The position numbers and the translations under genes are program-made. A stretch of DNA of 64,000 bases, taken from contig JADMKP010000008.1 in NCBI GenBank assembly GCA_015478775.1, positions 1-64,000 of the forward strand, written 5' to 3'. The notes beneath the pieces are model-generated. The model was not told where the DNA came from and did not search any database. It saw only the letters and a list, made by a program, of their open reading frames with translations. Within the stretch, counting starts at the first letter, position 1, and the number at the start of each line of letters is the position of its first letter. Of this stretch, positions 25,454 through 34,542 are shown piece by piece. This stretch comes from Fermentimonas sp. GTDB lineage: Bacteria > Bacteroidota > Bacteroidia > Bacteroidales > Dysgonomonadaceae.

Positions 25454-26507
25454 TTTTTAAAAAAGAGCTTAAATCGGGAAATGAACCATTAGGGTTGAAC
25501 CACAATTGATAGCCCTTGATATTTAAGGGCAAAGAAATATTATTGGTATAAAGAGAGCCAGTACCTAATCCTTGTGGAAGATTGTTTTTTAAAGTTGCAC
25601 ACCATTGGGCAATGCTATTTAGTCCTATATTCGACTCGAGTGCTGAGGTAACCCACCATAATATATCCATTTCTTCTGCAATAGATATCCACTCTTGACA
25701 ACCACTTATCCCTCCATGAAGAGAAGGTTTTAAAATAATGTATTGAGGTTTTATTTCTTCAAGTAAGTTCCTTTTATCATCATAATTGTTAATGCCAATA
25801 AGTTCTTCATCTAAAGCAATAGGGATGGGTGAGGTTTTACATAAAAAAGACATTTCAACACTTTGCCTGGCTTTTATTGGTTGTTCAATTGAATGTATCC
25901 CTAAATCCGCAAGAAGATTTAATTTATCTATTGCTTCTTCGGTGGAAAAAGCCCCATTAGCATCCACGCGTATTTCTAACTCCTCTTTGGTATATTGTTT
26001 TCTTATGTATCTAAGAAGTTCCAGTTCATTATTGAAGCCTATTGCACCAATTTTCATTTTTATACAGCGAAACCCTTTGTTGATAGCAACTTCAATTCGT
26101 TCCAACATCTCGGAGTAATTGCCCATCCATATTAGTCCATTTATTGTAATACCCTCCTCACCTTTGCTAAAAGGAGATTCCCAAAGCTGCCACGATGTTT
26201 GTGTGTAGTGACGCATGGCAGTCTCCATCCCAAATAATATTGAAGGATAATTTTTAAGAATATCTACATCAATAATCTGATTCTCTTCAGTAAGCTTACA
26301 AAAAGATGTTAAGTTTTTTTCATAATCATCATTATAATCGCAACTTAAATCTTGAAGTGGAGCACATTCACCGATACCAAAGTGAGTGGGATTTTCAGTA
26401 TTAATAAACAATATGTACCATACTTTATGTTCTTTATAAACCCCGCGAGAAGTTCCTGCAGGGTTTTTGAACTTAAGTGTGTATGGGATGATGTTGATTT
26501 TAAACAT
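25446..26507 (-). CDS. menC: o-Succinylbenzoate synthase
   Basis: Enolase-superfamily dehydratase converting SHCHC to o-succinylbenzoate. The 353-residue protein carries the KMKIG lysine acid/base motif, the metal ligands in RVDANGAFS, SIEQPI and ALDEEL, and the second lysine in ILKPSLHGG. Arrangement of these residues along the chain is as in the family. It overlaps menE by 8 bp and follows menB after 69 bp, with no sign of a separate promoter or terminator in that gap. Confidence 0.92.
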   Translation of the reverse strand: MFKINIIPYTLKFKNPAGTSRGVYKEHKVWYILFINTENPTHFGIGECAPLQDLSCDYNDDYEKNLTSFCKLTEENQIIDVDILKNYPSILFGMETAMRHYTQTSWQLWESPFSKGEEGITINGLIWMGNYSEMLERIEVAINKGFRCIKMKIGAIGFNNELELLRYIRKQYTKEELEIRVDANGAFSTEEAIDKLNLLADLGIHSIEQPIKARQSVEMSFLCKTSPIPIALDEELIGINNYDDKRNLLEEIKPQYIILKPSLHGGISGCQEWISIAEEMDILWWVTSALESNIGLNSIAQWCATLKNNLPQGLGTGSLYTNNISLPLNIKGYQLWFNPNGSFPDLSSFLKNE

Positions 26508-26576
26508 AGTGGACTTGTGAATATCTTTTGCGGAGACAATTAATATTGACTTTCCTAGAATAATTAGTATAAAATA

Positions 26577-27398
26577 TCAAGGAAGTTTAGGGAATTTGCT
26601 GTAATCAGGTTCACGTTTCTCCAAAAATGCATTCTTTCCCTCTTGCGCCTCTTCAGTTAAGTAATATAACATAGTTGCATCACCTGCAAGTTCTTGTATG
26701 CCGGCCTGACCATCCAGCTCAGCATTTAGTCCTGCCTTTATCATACGTAATGCAAGTGGGCTATGTTTCATCATTGTTTCTGCCCATTCTACAACCTCAT
26801 CTTCTAATTTATCGAGGGGCACAACCTTGTTTACAAGACCCATATCAAGTGCTTCCTGAGCTGAATATTGGCGACAAAGGAACCATATCTCACGAGCTTT
26901 TTTCTGTCCTACTATGCGAGCCAGGTATGATGAGCCAAAACCGGCATCGAAGCTGCCAACACGAGGACCAGTTTGTCCGAATATTGCATTATCGGAAGCA
27001 ATTGATAGGTCGCACACAACATGTAGTACGTGACCTCCACCAATGGCATAACCATTAACCATTGCTATAACAGGCTTGGGGATTGAGCGGATTTGCTTCT
27101 GTACATCTAGGACGTTTAATCGTGGAACGCCATCTTTACCAATATAGCCACCTTTACCTTTCACGTTTTGATCACCTCCCGAACAGAACGCTTTATCACC
27201 TGCTCCGGTTAAAACTACCACACTAACTTTTTCCATTTCACGACATAGTCGTAATGCATCACTCATTTCACCAGTTGTTGTGGGCGTGAAAGCATTTCTG
27301 TATCGAGGTCGGTTTATAGTTATACGTGCAATACCATTGTGGTAATCAAATAGAATATCTTCATACTCTTTTATCGTTGTCCAATTCCTTTGAGTCAT
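26577..27398 (-). CDS. menB: 1,4-Dihydroxy-2-naphthoyl-CoA synthase
   Basis: Crotonase-fold enzyme that closes the naphthoquinone ring from o-succinylbenzoyl-CoA. The 273-residue protein has the family N-terminus ending in [14 protein letters not shown], the [16 protein letters not shown] loop, the oxyanion segment [11 protein letters not shown], and [13 protein letters not shown] with the catalytic aspartate region. Length matches the family. It starts 6 bp after menD. Confidence 0.95.
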   Translation of the reverse strand: MTQRNWTTIKEYEDILFDYHNGIARITINRPRYRNAFTPTTTGEMSDALRLCREMEKVSVVVLTGAGDKAFCSGGDQNVKGKGGYIGKDGVPRLNVLDVQKQIRSIPKPVIAMVNGYAIGGGHVLHVVCDLSIASDNAIFGQTGPRVGSFDAGFGSSYLARIVGQKKAREIWFLCRQYSAQEALDMGLVNKVVPLDKLEDEVVEWAETMMKHSPLALRMIKAGLNAELDGQAGIQELAGDATMLYYLTEEAQEGKNAFLEKREPDYSKFPKLP

Positions 27399-27404
27399 AA
27401 TTAT

Positions 27405-29078
27405 TTAATTTCTTTGTTGTTGATAAAACGATTTTATCTCTTTACTGTTCTGTTCTATTGATGTAAATACTTCCAATACAACTGGAGCAGTAATATCGGT
27501 ACTTAAAAAAGTGGGTAGATGTTTCTTTAAATCATCTTCATTATTGGCAGAGAGGTAAATAAAACCTTGTTGTTCTGTCCAACTCTTGGCAGAAGTAGAA
27601 TGTTCGGCAGTGATATATTCACTAAGCACAGTTGAGTTGTTTAAGCCAGGTATAGTATCAAATATGCCGCCTCCTCCATTATTATTAATCATTATACGTA
27701 GGTTAGGTGAAATATGTCGATTCCAAATACCATTCATGTCATAAAAGAAGCTTAAGTCACCAATTAGTAGAATGGTCAACCCTTCACTAGCCGCCGCATA
27801 GCCAACTGCTGTAGAAACAGATCCTTCTATACCATTTGTGCCACGATTGCTGAAACAACTTATGGAATTAGGTATATCATATAACTGAGAAAGGTATACA
27901 GAATGACTATTTGCGAAATGAAGAGAAATGTTTTCTGGTAGAGAGCTCAGTAACATGCCAACTGCGGATAGGTCTGAGAATTGGGCCTCTGGACCTGTGA
28001 GAGTAGAATTTTTATAATTCCATAATTCTTTAAAACTCTCAGTTTCATTCGGTGCTTCTTTCAGAGAAGGAGATAGTTCATTAATATACGAAAGAAACGT
28101 TTCATTGTCGCTCTTTATAATATCAGTTAACTGCTGATATGTATCAACTACATCTCCAGAATTTGAAATATGCCAATGCTCGCTTACACCAAAAGTACGT
28201 AGAAAATTTTTTATTCTTTTGGAAACAGTATGACCGCCAATTGTAATAAGTAGATCAGGTGCAAGTTCTTTTAACTCTGTTTCTGAGGCGGAACGTATTA
28301 CTAAATCATAAAGCAGTTTATCATCCACAGTAATATTAGATAGGTGATCAGAGAGTACTACCACATTATGTTTTCTGCTGATGCTTTTAAGCAGTTCTGA
28401 AATATTGTTTTCTGGTGGGAGCTGACCCACAACAATCATCTTTTTTGAGAACTTTAGAAAACGCTCAGCATATCTATCTTTTTCCGAAATGCTATAACTT
28501 ATTGAGAAGCGTTTTATAACTCTTACTTCAGGAAGTGCTTCAATAGAGAAATTAAAGAGAGGTTCGTCTAAGGGGATATTAATGTGAGATGGTCCTTTCG
28601 CTCCATTATTCAAGCTCAAAATTGCATCATTAATTAATCTATTGCAATACCATTTTTCCTCATTATTATTTACAATAGGAAGCTGAACCGAGCAATGCAC
28701 CATTTTGCCAAACAGACCCGTCTGATGAATTGTTTGTCCTTCCATCTGACCTATCCACTCAAGTGGCCGATCTGCACTTATTACAAGGAGTGGCAATCCC
28801 TGATAATAGGCTTCGGCAACTGCGGGTGCAAGATTAAAAGTGGCGGTTCCTGAAGTGCAGCATACAGCAGCCGGCTTACCTGTGGCTTGAATAATACCTA
28901 TTGTAAAAAAGCCAGCACTTCGTTCATCAACTATACTATAGCATGTGAAATCGCTATCCGTTGCAAATGATTGGATTAATGGTGAATTACGTGAACCCGG
29001 AGATAGCACAATATTTGTGATATCATGTGCTTTTAGTAATGCAACAAGTTCTAAAACATTATTTTTATCTGAATACAT
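27405..29078 (-). CDS. menD: SEPHCHC synthase (MenD)
   Basis: Thiamin-diphosphate enzyme joining isochorismate and 2-oxoglutarate. The 557-residue protein has the Pyr-domain opening ITNIVLSPGSRNSPL, with the Glu region VDERSAGFF for cofactor activation, and the ThDP/metal motif GDLSFFYDMNGIWN near the C-terminus. It lies 9 bp after menF and 6 bp before menB. Size and domain order are normal. Confidence 0.95.
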   Translation of the reverse strand: MYSDKNNVLELVALLKAHDITNIVLSPGSRNSPLIQSFATDSDFTCYSIVDERSAGFFTIGIIQATGKPAAVCCTSGTATFNLAPAVAEAYYQGLPLLVISADRPLEWIGQMEGQTIHQTGLFGKMVHCSVQLPIVNNNEEKWYCNRLINDAILSLNNGAKGPSHINIPLDEPLFNFSIEALPEVRVIKRFSISYSISEKDRYAERFLKFSKKMIVVGQLPPENNISELLKSISRKHNVVVLSDHLSNITVDDKLLYDLVIRSASETELKELAPDLLITIGGHTVSKRIKNFLRTFGVSEHWHISNSGDVVDTYQQLTDIIKSDNETFLSYINELSPSLKEAPNETESFKELWNYKNSTLTGPEAQFSDLSAVGMLLSSLPENISLHFANSHSVYLSQLYDIPNSISCFSNRGTNGIEGSVSTAVGYAAASEGLTILLIGDLSFFYDMNGIWNRHISPNLRIMINNNGGGGIFDTIPGLNNSTVLSEYITAEHSTSAKSWTEQQGFIYLSANNEDDLKKHLPTFLSTDITAPVVLEVFTSIEQNSKEIKSFYQQQRN

Positions 29079-29087
29079 CTGTAATCC

Positions 29088-30158
29088 TTAATTAACAATA
29101 TTTGCCATTGTCTTAAGCTTTTGCTCTGTCTCCTTCCACTCATCTTTTGCTGTGGAGGATAAAACTAGACCGCTTCCGACAAACAAAGTAAGTAAACTTT
29201 TACCTATTTCCATACATCTGAGGTTAACATATATATTAGTTTCGTTGTCCAAATCAATCATTCCCAGAAAGCCTGTGTAGTATTTGCGATTATAACCTTC
29301 GTACTCTTCAATATATCTGTAAGCTTCCTCTTTTGGAAGTCCTGATACCGCAGGAGTTGGATGAAGAGAATTTATTAGTTTGCCCAGATTGTTTGTTTCT
29401 GTTAGTTGAAAAACTAAATCGGTACGTAGATGAGCAAGGTTGGCTGCTCGGGTGGTGTATGGTCCATTTATTTCTGGAGTAATCTTATATTTGGCAAGTT
29501 GATTTAAAATATATGAGGTTACAAGATGTTGCTCTCTCAGATTTTTATCATCCCATGATACATTACCTTTATTTGGATATCGCGTACCGGCAAGAGCTAC
29601 CGTTTGCCAAATATTGCGAGAACCCGTTAGTAGCATTTCAGGAGTGCTTCCAAGCCATGTACCGCTTGTGGGAGTATTAATGAGATAAACATAAGAATGC
29701 TTATATTTATCCATAGCTCTATAAAATGCCTCACCTGGTGAAAACCCTTTGTTTTTGGTGATTGTTTTGCTCCTCGAAAGAACAATCTTTTTTAAAGTTC
29801 CATCACTTATAGGCTTATAAAACATATGAAATAGTTTGCTATATCCATTTCTATCTATATTACTTGTCTTTGTCTTTTCAATTTTTACAGAAGTGAATGA
29901 ATCTATTGATTTTACTTCATCGAGATTTGTGCAGTCGGGCCGAATCATTATTATTGGTGTCTCTTCCGATATCCTAAAAGGCGCAATCACAAATCCGTTC
30001 TTGCCGCTAAGATATTCGAAGTCGTGTATAATTTCCGGTTCACCTATAGACTGCATTACAAACTGTGTAGCAGTTGCATTGGGTAGTCTGAAAATTGCGA
30101 AGCTTACATTGTTTTCTATAAGGTAATCGAGTTTTTGAGAATTGTTATGTGTTATCAT
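29088..30158 (-). CDS. menF: Isochorismate synthase
   Basis: Converts chorismate to isochorismate, committing it to menaquinone. The 356-residue protein is largely the chorismate-binding domain: VALAGTRYPNKG, the HLVTSYI segment, RAANLAHLRTDLVFQL and the C-terminal FVGSGLVLSSTAKDEW. It is shorter than E. coli MenF because the N-terminal region is reduced. An isochorismate-forming role fits better than anthranilate or aminobenzoate synthesis because menD and menB follow directly. It overlaps the thioesterase by 4 bp. Confidence 0.9.
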   Translation of the reverse strand: MITHNNSQKLDYLIENNVSFAIFRLPNATATQFVMQSIGEPEIIHDFEYLSGKNGFVIAPFRISEETPIIMIRPDCTNLDEVKSIDSFTSVKIEKTKTSNIDRNGYSKLFHMFYKPISDGTLKKIVLSRSKTITKNKGFSPGEAFYRAMDKYKHSYVYLINTPTSGTWLGSTPEMLLTGSRNIWQTVALAGTRYPNKGNVSWDDKNLREQHLVTSYILNQLAKYKITPEINGPYTTRAANLAHLRTDLVFQLTETNNLGKLINSLHPTPAVSGLPKEEAYRYIEEYEGYNRKYYTGFLGMIDLDNETNIYVNLRCMEIGKSLLTLFVGSGLVLSSTAKDEWKETEQKLKTMANIVN

Positions 30159-30538
30159 TTTTGCTTTAGTATCATGTTCGAAATCCTGGCAGATGAAATT
30201 AATCTCCCCTCTGAGTTATTAATATCTACATTCCAAATATGTGTTGTTGCTCCCGCATGAAGCAAAGTACCTACGGCATAAACAACTTCACCTTCTTTAG
30301 CAGAAGATATATGATTACAGCTAACCTGTGTTCCAACCGGTATTTCATGTTCTTTACAAAGAAAGAGTGAGCCTTTGCCTGCAACGGACTCCGCCAACGA
30401 GATAGTAGCACCTCCGTGCAATATGCCAAATGGTTGGCATATACGTTTCTCAACAGGCATAAGAGCTTCTACCCGTCCTTTGGAAACGCTAAGAAATTTA
30501 ATTCCCAGTGTTTCCATCAAATTATTTGTTTCGCTCAT
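30155..30538 (-). CDS. menI: Hotdog-fold thioesterase, probable DHNA-CoA thioesterase
   Basis: 127-residue single hotdog domain of the 4HBT/PaaI type; the signature ILHGGATISLAES contains the catalytic acid region. As first gene of the men operon, overlapping menF by 4 bp, it most likely hydrolyses 1,4-dihydroxy-2-naphthoyl-CoA before prenylation by MenA. The name rests on genomic context; the family itself has broad acyl-CoA range. A -7 box lies 20 bp upstream. Confidence 0.83.
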   Translation of the reverse strand: MSETNNLMETLGIKFLSVSKGRVEALMPVEKRICQPFGILHGGATISLAESVAGKGSLFLCKEHEIPVGTQVSCNHISSAKEGEVVYAVGTLLHAGATTHIWNVDINNSEGRLISSARISNMILKQK

Positions 30539-30558
30539 ACTGAGTTATATTTTATCTA

Positions 30559-30566
30559 CAAAAATA
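30559..30566 (-). promoter_or_regulatory. Promoter -7 box of the men operon
   Basis: Minus-strand TATTTTTG matches TAnnTTTG, 21 bp before menI. Confidence 0.45.
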
Positions 30567-30615
30567 GTGATAACATCAGTAAAACGAAATTAAGAGCTGA
30601 ATGTTCTTAAATATA

Positions 30616-30641
30616 ATTACTCGTAGAATTATTAGAGTAAT
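30616..30641 (-). terminator. Weak hairpin after the 241-residue protein gene
   Basis: ATTACTC (30616-30622) pairs with GAGTAAT (30635-30641); on the minus strand it is followed by TATATTT rather than a pure T run. It may separate the upstream gene from the men operon. Confidence 0.3.
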
Positions 30642-30666
30642 CTTAACGAAGGAAGGTTTCTGTCAG

Positions 30667-31392
30667 TTACTTTTTATTAATTAATTTCCCAATCTCTTTT
30701 TCGTTCAATATTTTAACGTTGGTAAAAAGAAACTTTGTGTCCAAAAAGTTACCATACTGGTTGCACTCTTCTACAGCAGAGTTAAGTCTCGATTTAATAT
30801 CTTCATCAAAAGGGAATAACAATAATATAGTGAAATAATTGCTTTCTATACTGAATCTTTCAATAAGTACATCTGTTGTATTGAGATGAAATGTAAACTC
30901 ACGCTCTATCATTTCTTTTTGCAGTTCAGTAAATTCCTGACGATTATTTGAGGTGAAAAGAGAGAAAAATCTCAGTTTCTTATCCTGTCCTCCTAATCCA
31001 GAAGATATATATATCTGTTGTTGTCCCGAAAGGTCGGAAACAAGTATAATTCTGCTACTGACAAGAGCCATTGAAGACCAGTATGCCAGCTCTTTATCGG
31101 TTGGGTTACTATGATAAGCTTCTATTGTTCGATAAGCCACCACATCCGGAATAGAAGCCAAAAGGGTTAAGCTTTTTTTCTTCCTTTCTATATCTTCTTC
31201 CTGAGATAATAAAATTGATACTTCGTCATCTCTGTTGAAAGATGGTTTTTCTTTTCTTAGATTATCAAAATATTTGAAATAATCCATTTGTATTTCAAGA
31301 GGAACTAAATCTTCAAGAATATGAAAGGAATCAACCTCTTGTTGATTCAATGTTTGCCTAAGTCTTTCTAGTAGATCATCATGTTCGCCCAT
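30667..31392 (-). CDS. Conserved-looking protein of unknown function
   Basis: A 241-residue soluble protein I do not recognise. It has an acidic helical N-terminus (MGEHDDLLERLRQTLN, then HILEDLVPLE), a central region with VAYRTIEAYHSNPTDKELAYW and SSRIILVSDLSGQQQIYISSG, and a C-terminal alpha/beta part. No signal peptide, membrane segment or catalytic motif is evident. It lies upstream of the men operon on the same strand with 128 bp between, and is divergent from dut. Its -7 box (31398-31405) ends only six bases before the ATG, so the mRNA may be leaderless or translation may begin at a later Met (about residue 35). Confidence 0.68.
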   Translation of the reverse strand: MGEHDDLLERLRQTLNQQEVDSFHILEDLVPLEIQMDYFKYFDNLRKEKPSFNRDDEVSILLSQEEDIERKKKSLTLLASIPDVVAYRTIEAYHSNPTDKELAYWSSMALVSSRIILVSDLSGQQQIYISSGLGGQDKKLRFFSLFTSNNRQEFTELQKEMIEREFTFHLNTTDVLIERFSIESNYFTILLLFPFDEDIKSRLNSAVEECNQYGNFLDTKFLFTNVKILNEKEIGKLINKK

Positions 31393-31397
31393 ATAAA

Positions 31398-31405
31398 CAA
31401 AGATA
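31398..31405 (-). promoter_or_regulatory. -7 box abutting the start of the 241-residue gene
   Basis: Minus-strand TATCTTTG lies 5 bp upstream of the ATG, closer than any other in the window; the transcript would begin at or next to the start codon. Confidence 0.42.
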
Positions 31406-31554
31406 TGGTTTTTTGGTTTAAAGTTTAAAAAATTGAGTGTTAATTCCTCAGAATTGTATAAATTCGCATTATCAAAAAATAATATACTTTATTTGTATAG
31501 TTTGATAAGATAACACTTAATTTAAGGTGATTAGAAAGAAAAGGAATCAATTAT

Positions 31555-31989
31555 ATGAAAATTAAAATAGTAAATAAGTCCAAACATCCTCTCCCCAACT
31601 ATGCTACAGCTTTGGCTGCTGGTATGGATTTGCGAGCTAATTTAGAAGACCCGGTTGAATTGTTTCCTTTGGAACGTTCGCTTATACCTACCGGTATCTT
31701 TATTCAACTTCCAGAAGGGTACGACGCACAGATTCGTCCCAGAAGCGGGTTGGCTGTGAAGCATGGATTAAGCATAGTAAACGCACCTGGAACTATTGAT
31801 GCAGATTATAGAGGAGAAATTAGAGTAGTTTTAGTGAATTTGTCTAATGAAATATTTACCATCAATGATGGTGAAAGAATATGCCAAATGGTTATTTCAA
31901 AGCACGAAAGGATTGAATGGAGTGAAGTTGATTTACTCGATGAAACAGAACGTGGTGAAGGTGGATTTGGACATACAGGCAAACTATAA
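31555..31989 (+). CDS. dut: Deoxyuridine 5'-triphosphate nucleotidohydrolase
   Basis: Hydrolyses dUTP to dUMP, keeping uracil out of DNA and feeding dTMP synthesis. The 144-residue trimeric-type enzyme shows all five motifs: [42 protein letters not shown] and the C-terminal [10 protein letters not shown]. First gene of the operon dut-TPR-DUF4292-EnvC-like, with the TPR gene beginning 7 bp after its stop. Confidence 0.96.
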   Translation: MKIKIVNKSKHPLPNYATALAAGMDLRANLEDPVELFPLERSLIPTGIFIQLPEGYDAQIRPRSGLAVKHGLSIVNAPGTIDADYRGEIRVVLVNLSNEIFTINDGERICQMVISKHERIEWSEVDLLDETERGEGGFGHTGKL

Positions 31990-31996
31990 AAAAGTA

Positions 31997-33691
31997 ATGA
32001 TATATATTATAATAATATTTTGTCTTACACTGGTAAATATACCATTGTCTGTAAATGCTCAGGTTGATGATAACTTTAGAAAATTCGACTACTACTTCTA
32101 TGAAGCTTTAAATTCCAAAGCTCAAGGTAAATATAGTGAAACACTAGATTTACTATTACACTGTAATGCTTTAGATTCAACAAATGCTAATGTCTTGGTG
32201 GAGCTAGGAGCTTTTTATAGTGTTTTAGAGGAGAAAGAAAAGGCACTGGAGTATTATAAAAAAGCTTTTAAATACGATAAATCAAACTACTATTATGGGA
32301 TGCTTCTTGCCAATATGAGTAAGGAAATGAATTTAAACCAGGAGGTAGTTGACATCTACAGCTATTTACTGGAATTATATCCCGAAAAACTAGAGCTACA
32401 CTTTGAAATGGCAAATGCCTTTGCAGATAATGGTGAGACCGAAAAAGCAATAAAAGCTCTCGATGAACTTGAAAAAAGTGTAGGAGTTTCTGAAGCGCTG
32501 GCATTAAATAAGTTTAGACTATATTCAATAATAGACAATAAAGAAAAAGCATTCGAGGAAATTCAGCAAATTATTGATAAAAATCCAGGCGATTCAAGAT
32601 ATATCATCCTTATGGGCGATCTTTACATGGATGATAATCAAAAAGACAAGGCGTTAAGTTATTACAAGCAAGCAGAAATAATCGACCCCAATTATCCGGC
32701 TCTAATACTATCAATGGTTAATTACTACGAGAGAACTGGCAATAGTGAAGCAGCTCAACATGAATTGAGAAATGCAATAACCGGAACTACAATGGATGTT
32801 GATACTAAAATTCAACTTCTTACCAGATATTTGGGAGTTTTGCAACAAAATAGTTTAGATCTAAAACAAGCCAACCCTCTTTTTGAATCTCTTTTCGAAC
32901 AACACCCAAATAACACCCAAATAAATCTTATATACGGTAATGTTCTTTCTTTACAGGGTGATTACACAAATGCTGTAAAACAATTTGAAATTTACATCAA
33001 AGACAACCCCGATAATCCAGCAGGATACGAACAGATAATTAGAGTTGCTCTTCCTCAAGAAGACTTTGTGAAAGTTAGAGAGGTGACAACTAAAGCATTA
33101 GAGTATCTACCACAAGAACCCCAATTCTATTATTATTTGGGAGCCGTAAATTATCAAGAAAAAAAATATAAAGAAGCACTCTCTGTTTTCAAAAAAGGAA
33201 TTGAAAATGCTAAATTTAATAATCCTATACTCGAGTCAGACTTCTATGGACAGATAGGCGATCTAAATTACTTTCTTGGTAACGAACAAGCAGCATTTTC
33301 AAATTACGATAAAGCACTTAAATTAAATCCTCAAAACCTCCCAGTATTAAACAATTACAGTTATTATCTGTCTTTAGATAAAAGAGATTTAGATAGAGCC
33401 GAGCAGATGAGTGGAATCACAGTTAAGGCTGAACCACTAAACCCAACTTATCTAGATACATATGGTTGGATATTATACGAGCAAGGATCTTATATAATGG
33501 CCAAAATTTATATAGAAAAAGCTATCGAATATGAGGATGGACAATCTGCAGAAGTGTACGAACATTATGGAGATGTATTATTTAAAACCGGTGAAGAAAA
33601 GAAGGCCATTGAACAATGGAAAAAAGCAAGAGAGCTAGGAGGAGATTCAAAAACTCTTAAACAAAAAATAAGAAGAGGTAAATTAAAATGA
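31997..33691 (+). CDS. Exported tetratricopeptide-repeat protein
   Basis: A 564-residue protein with a signal peptide (MIYIIIIFCLTLVNIPLSVNAQ, cleavage about SVNA|Q) and then repeats of about 34 residues across nearly the whole length, for example KALEYYKKAFKYDKSN, KALSYYKQAEIIDPNY, ALSVFKKGI and AFSNYDKALKLNPQ. It probably acts as a periplasmic or outer-membrane-associated scaffold. I start at ATG 31997, 7 bp after dut; an open frame extends 50 codons further into dut but without a signal peptide at its end. The next gene overlaps by 4 bp. Confidence 0.88.
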   Translation: MIYIIIIFCLTLVNIPLSVNAQVDDNFRKFDYYFYEALNSKAQGKYSETLDLLLHCNALDSTNANVLVELGAFYSVLEEKEKALEYYKKAFKYDKSNYYYGMLLANMSKEMNLNQEVVDIYSYLLELYPEKLELHFEMANAFADNGETEKAIKALDELEKSVGVSEALALNKFRLYSIIDNKEKAFEEIQQIIDKNPGDSRYIILMGDLYMDDNQKDKALSYYKQAEIIDPNYPALILSMVNYYERTGNSEAAQHELRNAITGTTMDVDTKIQLLTRYLGVLQQNSLDLKQANPLFESLFEQHPNNTQINLIYGNVLSLQGDYTNAVKQFEIYIKDNPDNPAGYEQIIRVALPQEDFVKVREVTTKALEYLPQEPQFYYYLGAVNYQEKKYKEALSVFKKGIENAKFNNPILESDFYGQIGDLNYFLGNEQAAFSNYDKALKLNPQNLPVLNNYSYYLSLDKRDLDRAEQMSGITVKAEPLNPTYLDTYGWILYEQGSYIMAKIYIEKAIEYEDGQSAEVYEHYGDVLFKTGEEKKAIEQWKKARELGGDSKTLKQKIRRGKLK

Positions 33692-34542
33692 GAATGCATA
33701 AATCGCTATATATAACTGTACTATTTTTTTGTCTACTAAATGTTGCATTTTTTACTTCTTGTAAATCCAAACACAAAGTAATTCATTCAACTACGCCTAT
33801 TGAAGAGAAAGCAAACAGTGAACTTTTTATAGATATCATCTCAAATGGTATAAATTACAATACCTTTTCATCTAGATTAAATCTTATTATTACCAATGGC
33901 TCTAAAACTTTAAGCTCAAAAGCAACTCTGCGTATGGTTAAAGATAGTGCCATTCAGATTTCGGTACAACCTCTCTTTGGCGTAGAGATGTTTAGGTTTT
34001 TCATCGATCCACAGCAAGTTGTATTACTAGATAGAATGAATAAGAGGTATGTAGAGGAAACAATATCTTCATTAAAAGAGCACTATCCTGTAGGATTTGA
34101 TTTTTATACCCTACAGTCTATGATTACTAATACTCTCTTTATTACAGATAAGAACAGAGTCGAACTCAACGATTATAGAACGTTCAAATATGCTCAAACA
34201 TCAGATCTTAATTATTTTATAACAAGCAAAGATTCCAAATCTGGAATTGAGTATTCTTTTACTGTAAACGGTGATGATAGGATTACAAATACTCATTTAT
34301 TACACTCTCCTGATCAAATGTCTTTGAGCTGGACTTATGATGAATTTGCGGAGATAACAGAAGCAATATTCCCACATCGAATGATGGTTTCAATAAATAC
34401 TCAAAAAAGTAAGCTGGATTCAGAATTAAAGTTTTCCGGAATAGAAATTAACGGACCATTCAGTATATCTAATAGTATACCAAATGGTTATCGGAAAGTT
34501 GCTATTGCCGATATTCTAAAAATTATTGCACCCGATCAATGA
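33688..34542 (+). CDS. DUF4292 lipoprotein
   Basis: 284 residues with a lipobox ending FFTSC (C25). The mature part matches the DUF4292 type found in Bacteroidetes, a LolB/LolA-like beta-rich fold: SRLNLIITNGSKTLSSKATLRM, VQPLFGVEMFRFFIDPQQVVLLDRMNKRYV. A role in outer-membrane lipoprotein or lipid handling is suggested by fold similarity only. It is coupled to the TPR gene (4-bp overlap) and to the EnvC-like gene (4-bp overlap), so the three exported proteins are made together. Confidence 0.8.
   Translation: MRMHKSLYITVLFFCLLNVAFFTSCKSKHKVIHSTTPIEEKANSELFIDIISNGINYNTFSSRLNLIITNGSKTLSSKATLRMVKDSAIQISVQPLFGVEMFRFFIDPQQVVLLDRMNKRYVEETISSLKEHYPVGFDFYTLQSMITNTLFITDKNRVELNDYRTFKYAQTSDLNYFITSKDSKSGIEYSFTVNGDDRITNTHLLHSPDQMSLSWTYDEFAEITEAIFPHRMMVSINTQKSKLDSELKFSGIEINGPFSISNSIPNGYRKVAIADILKIIAPDQ

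Noticed and set aside
31847-31996. Fifty-codon N-terminal extension of the TPR protein inside dut
   Set aside because: It is the second frame of conserved dUTPase codons; the signal peptide starts at the ATG at 31997.
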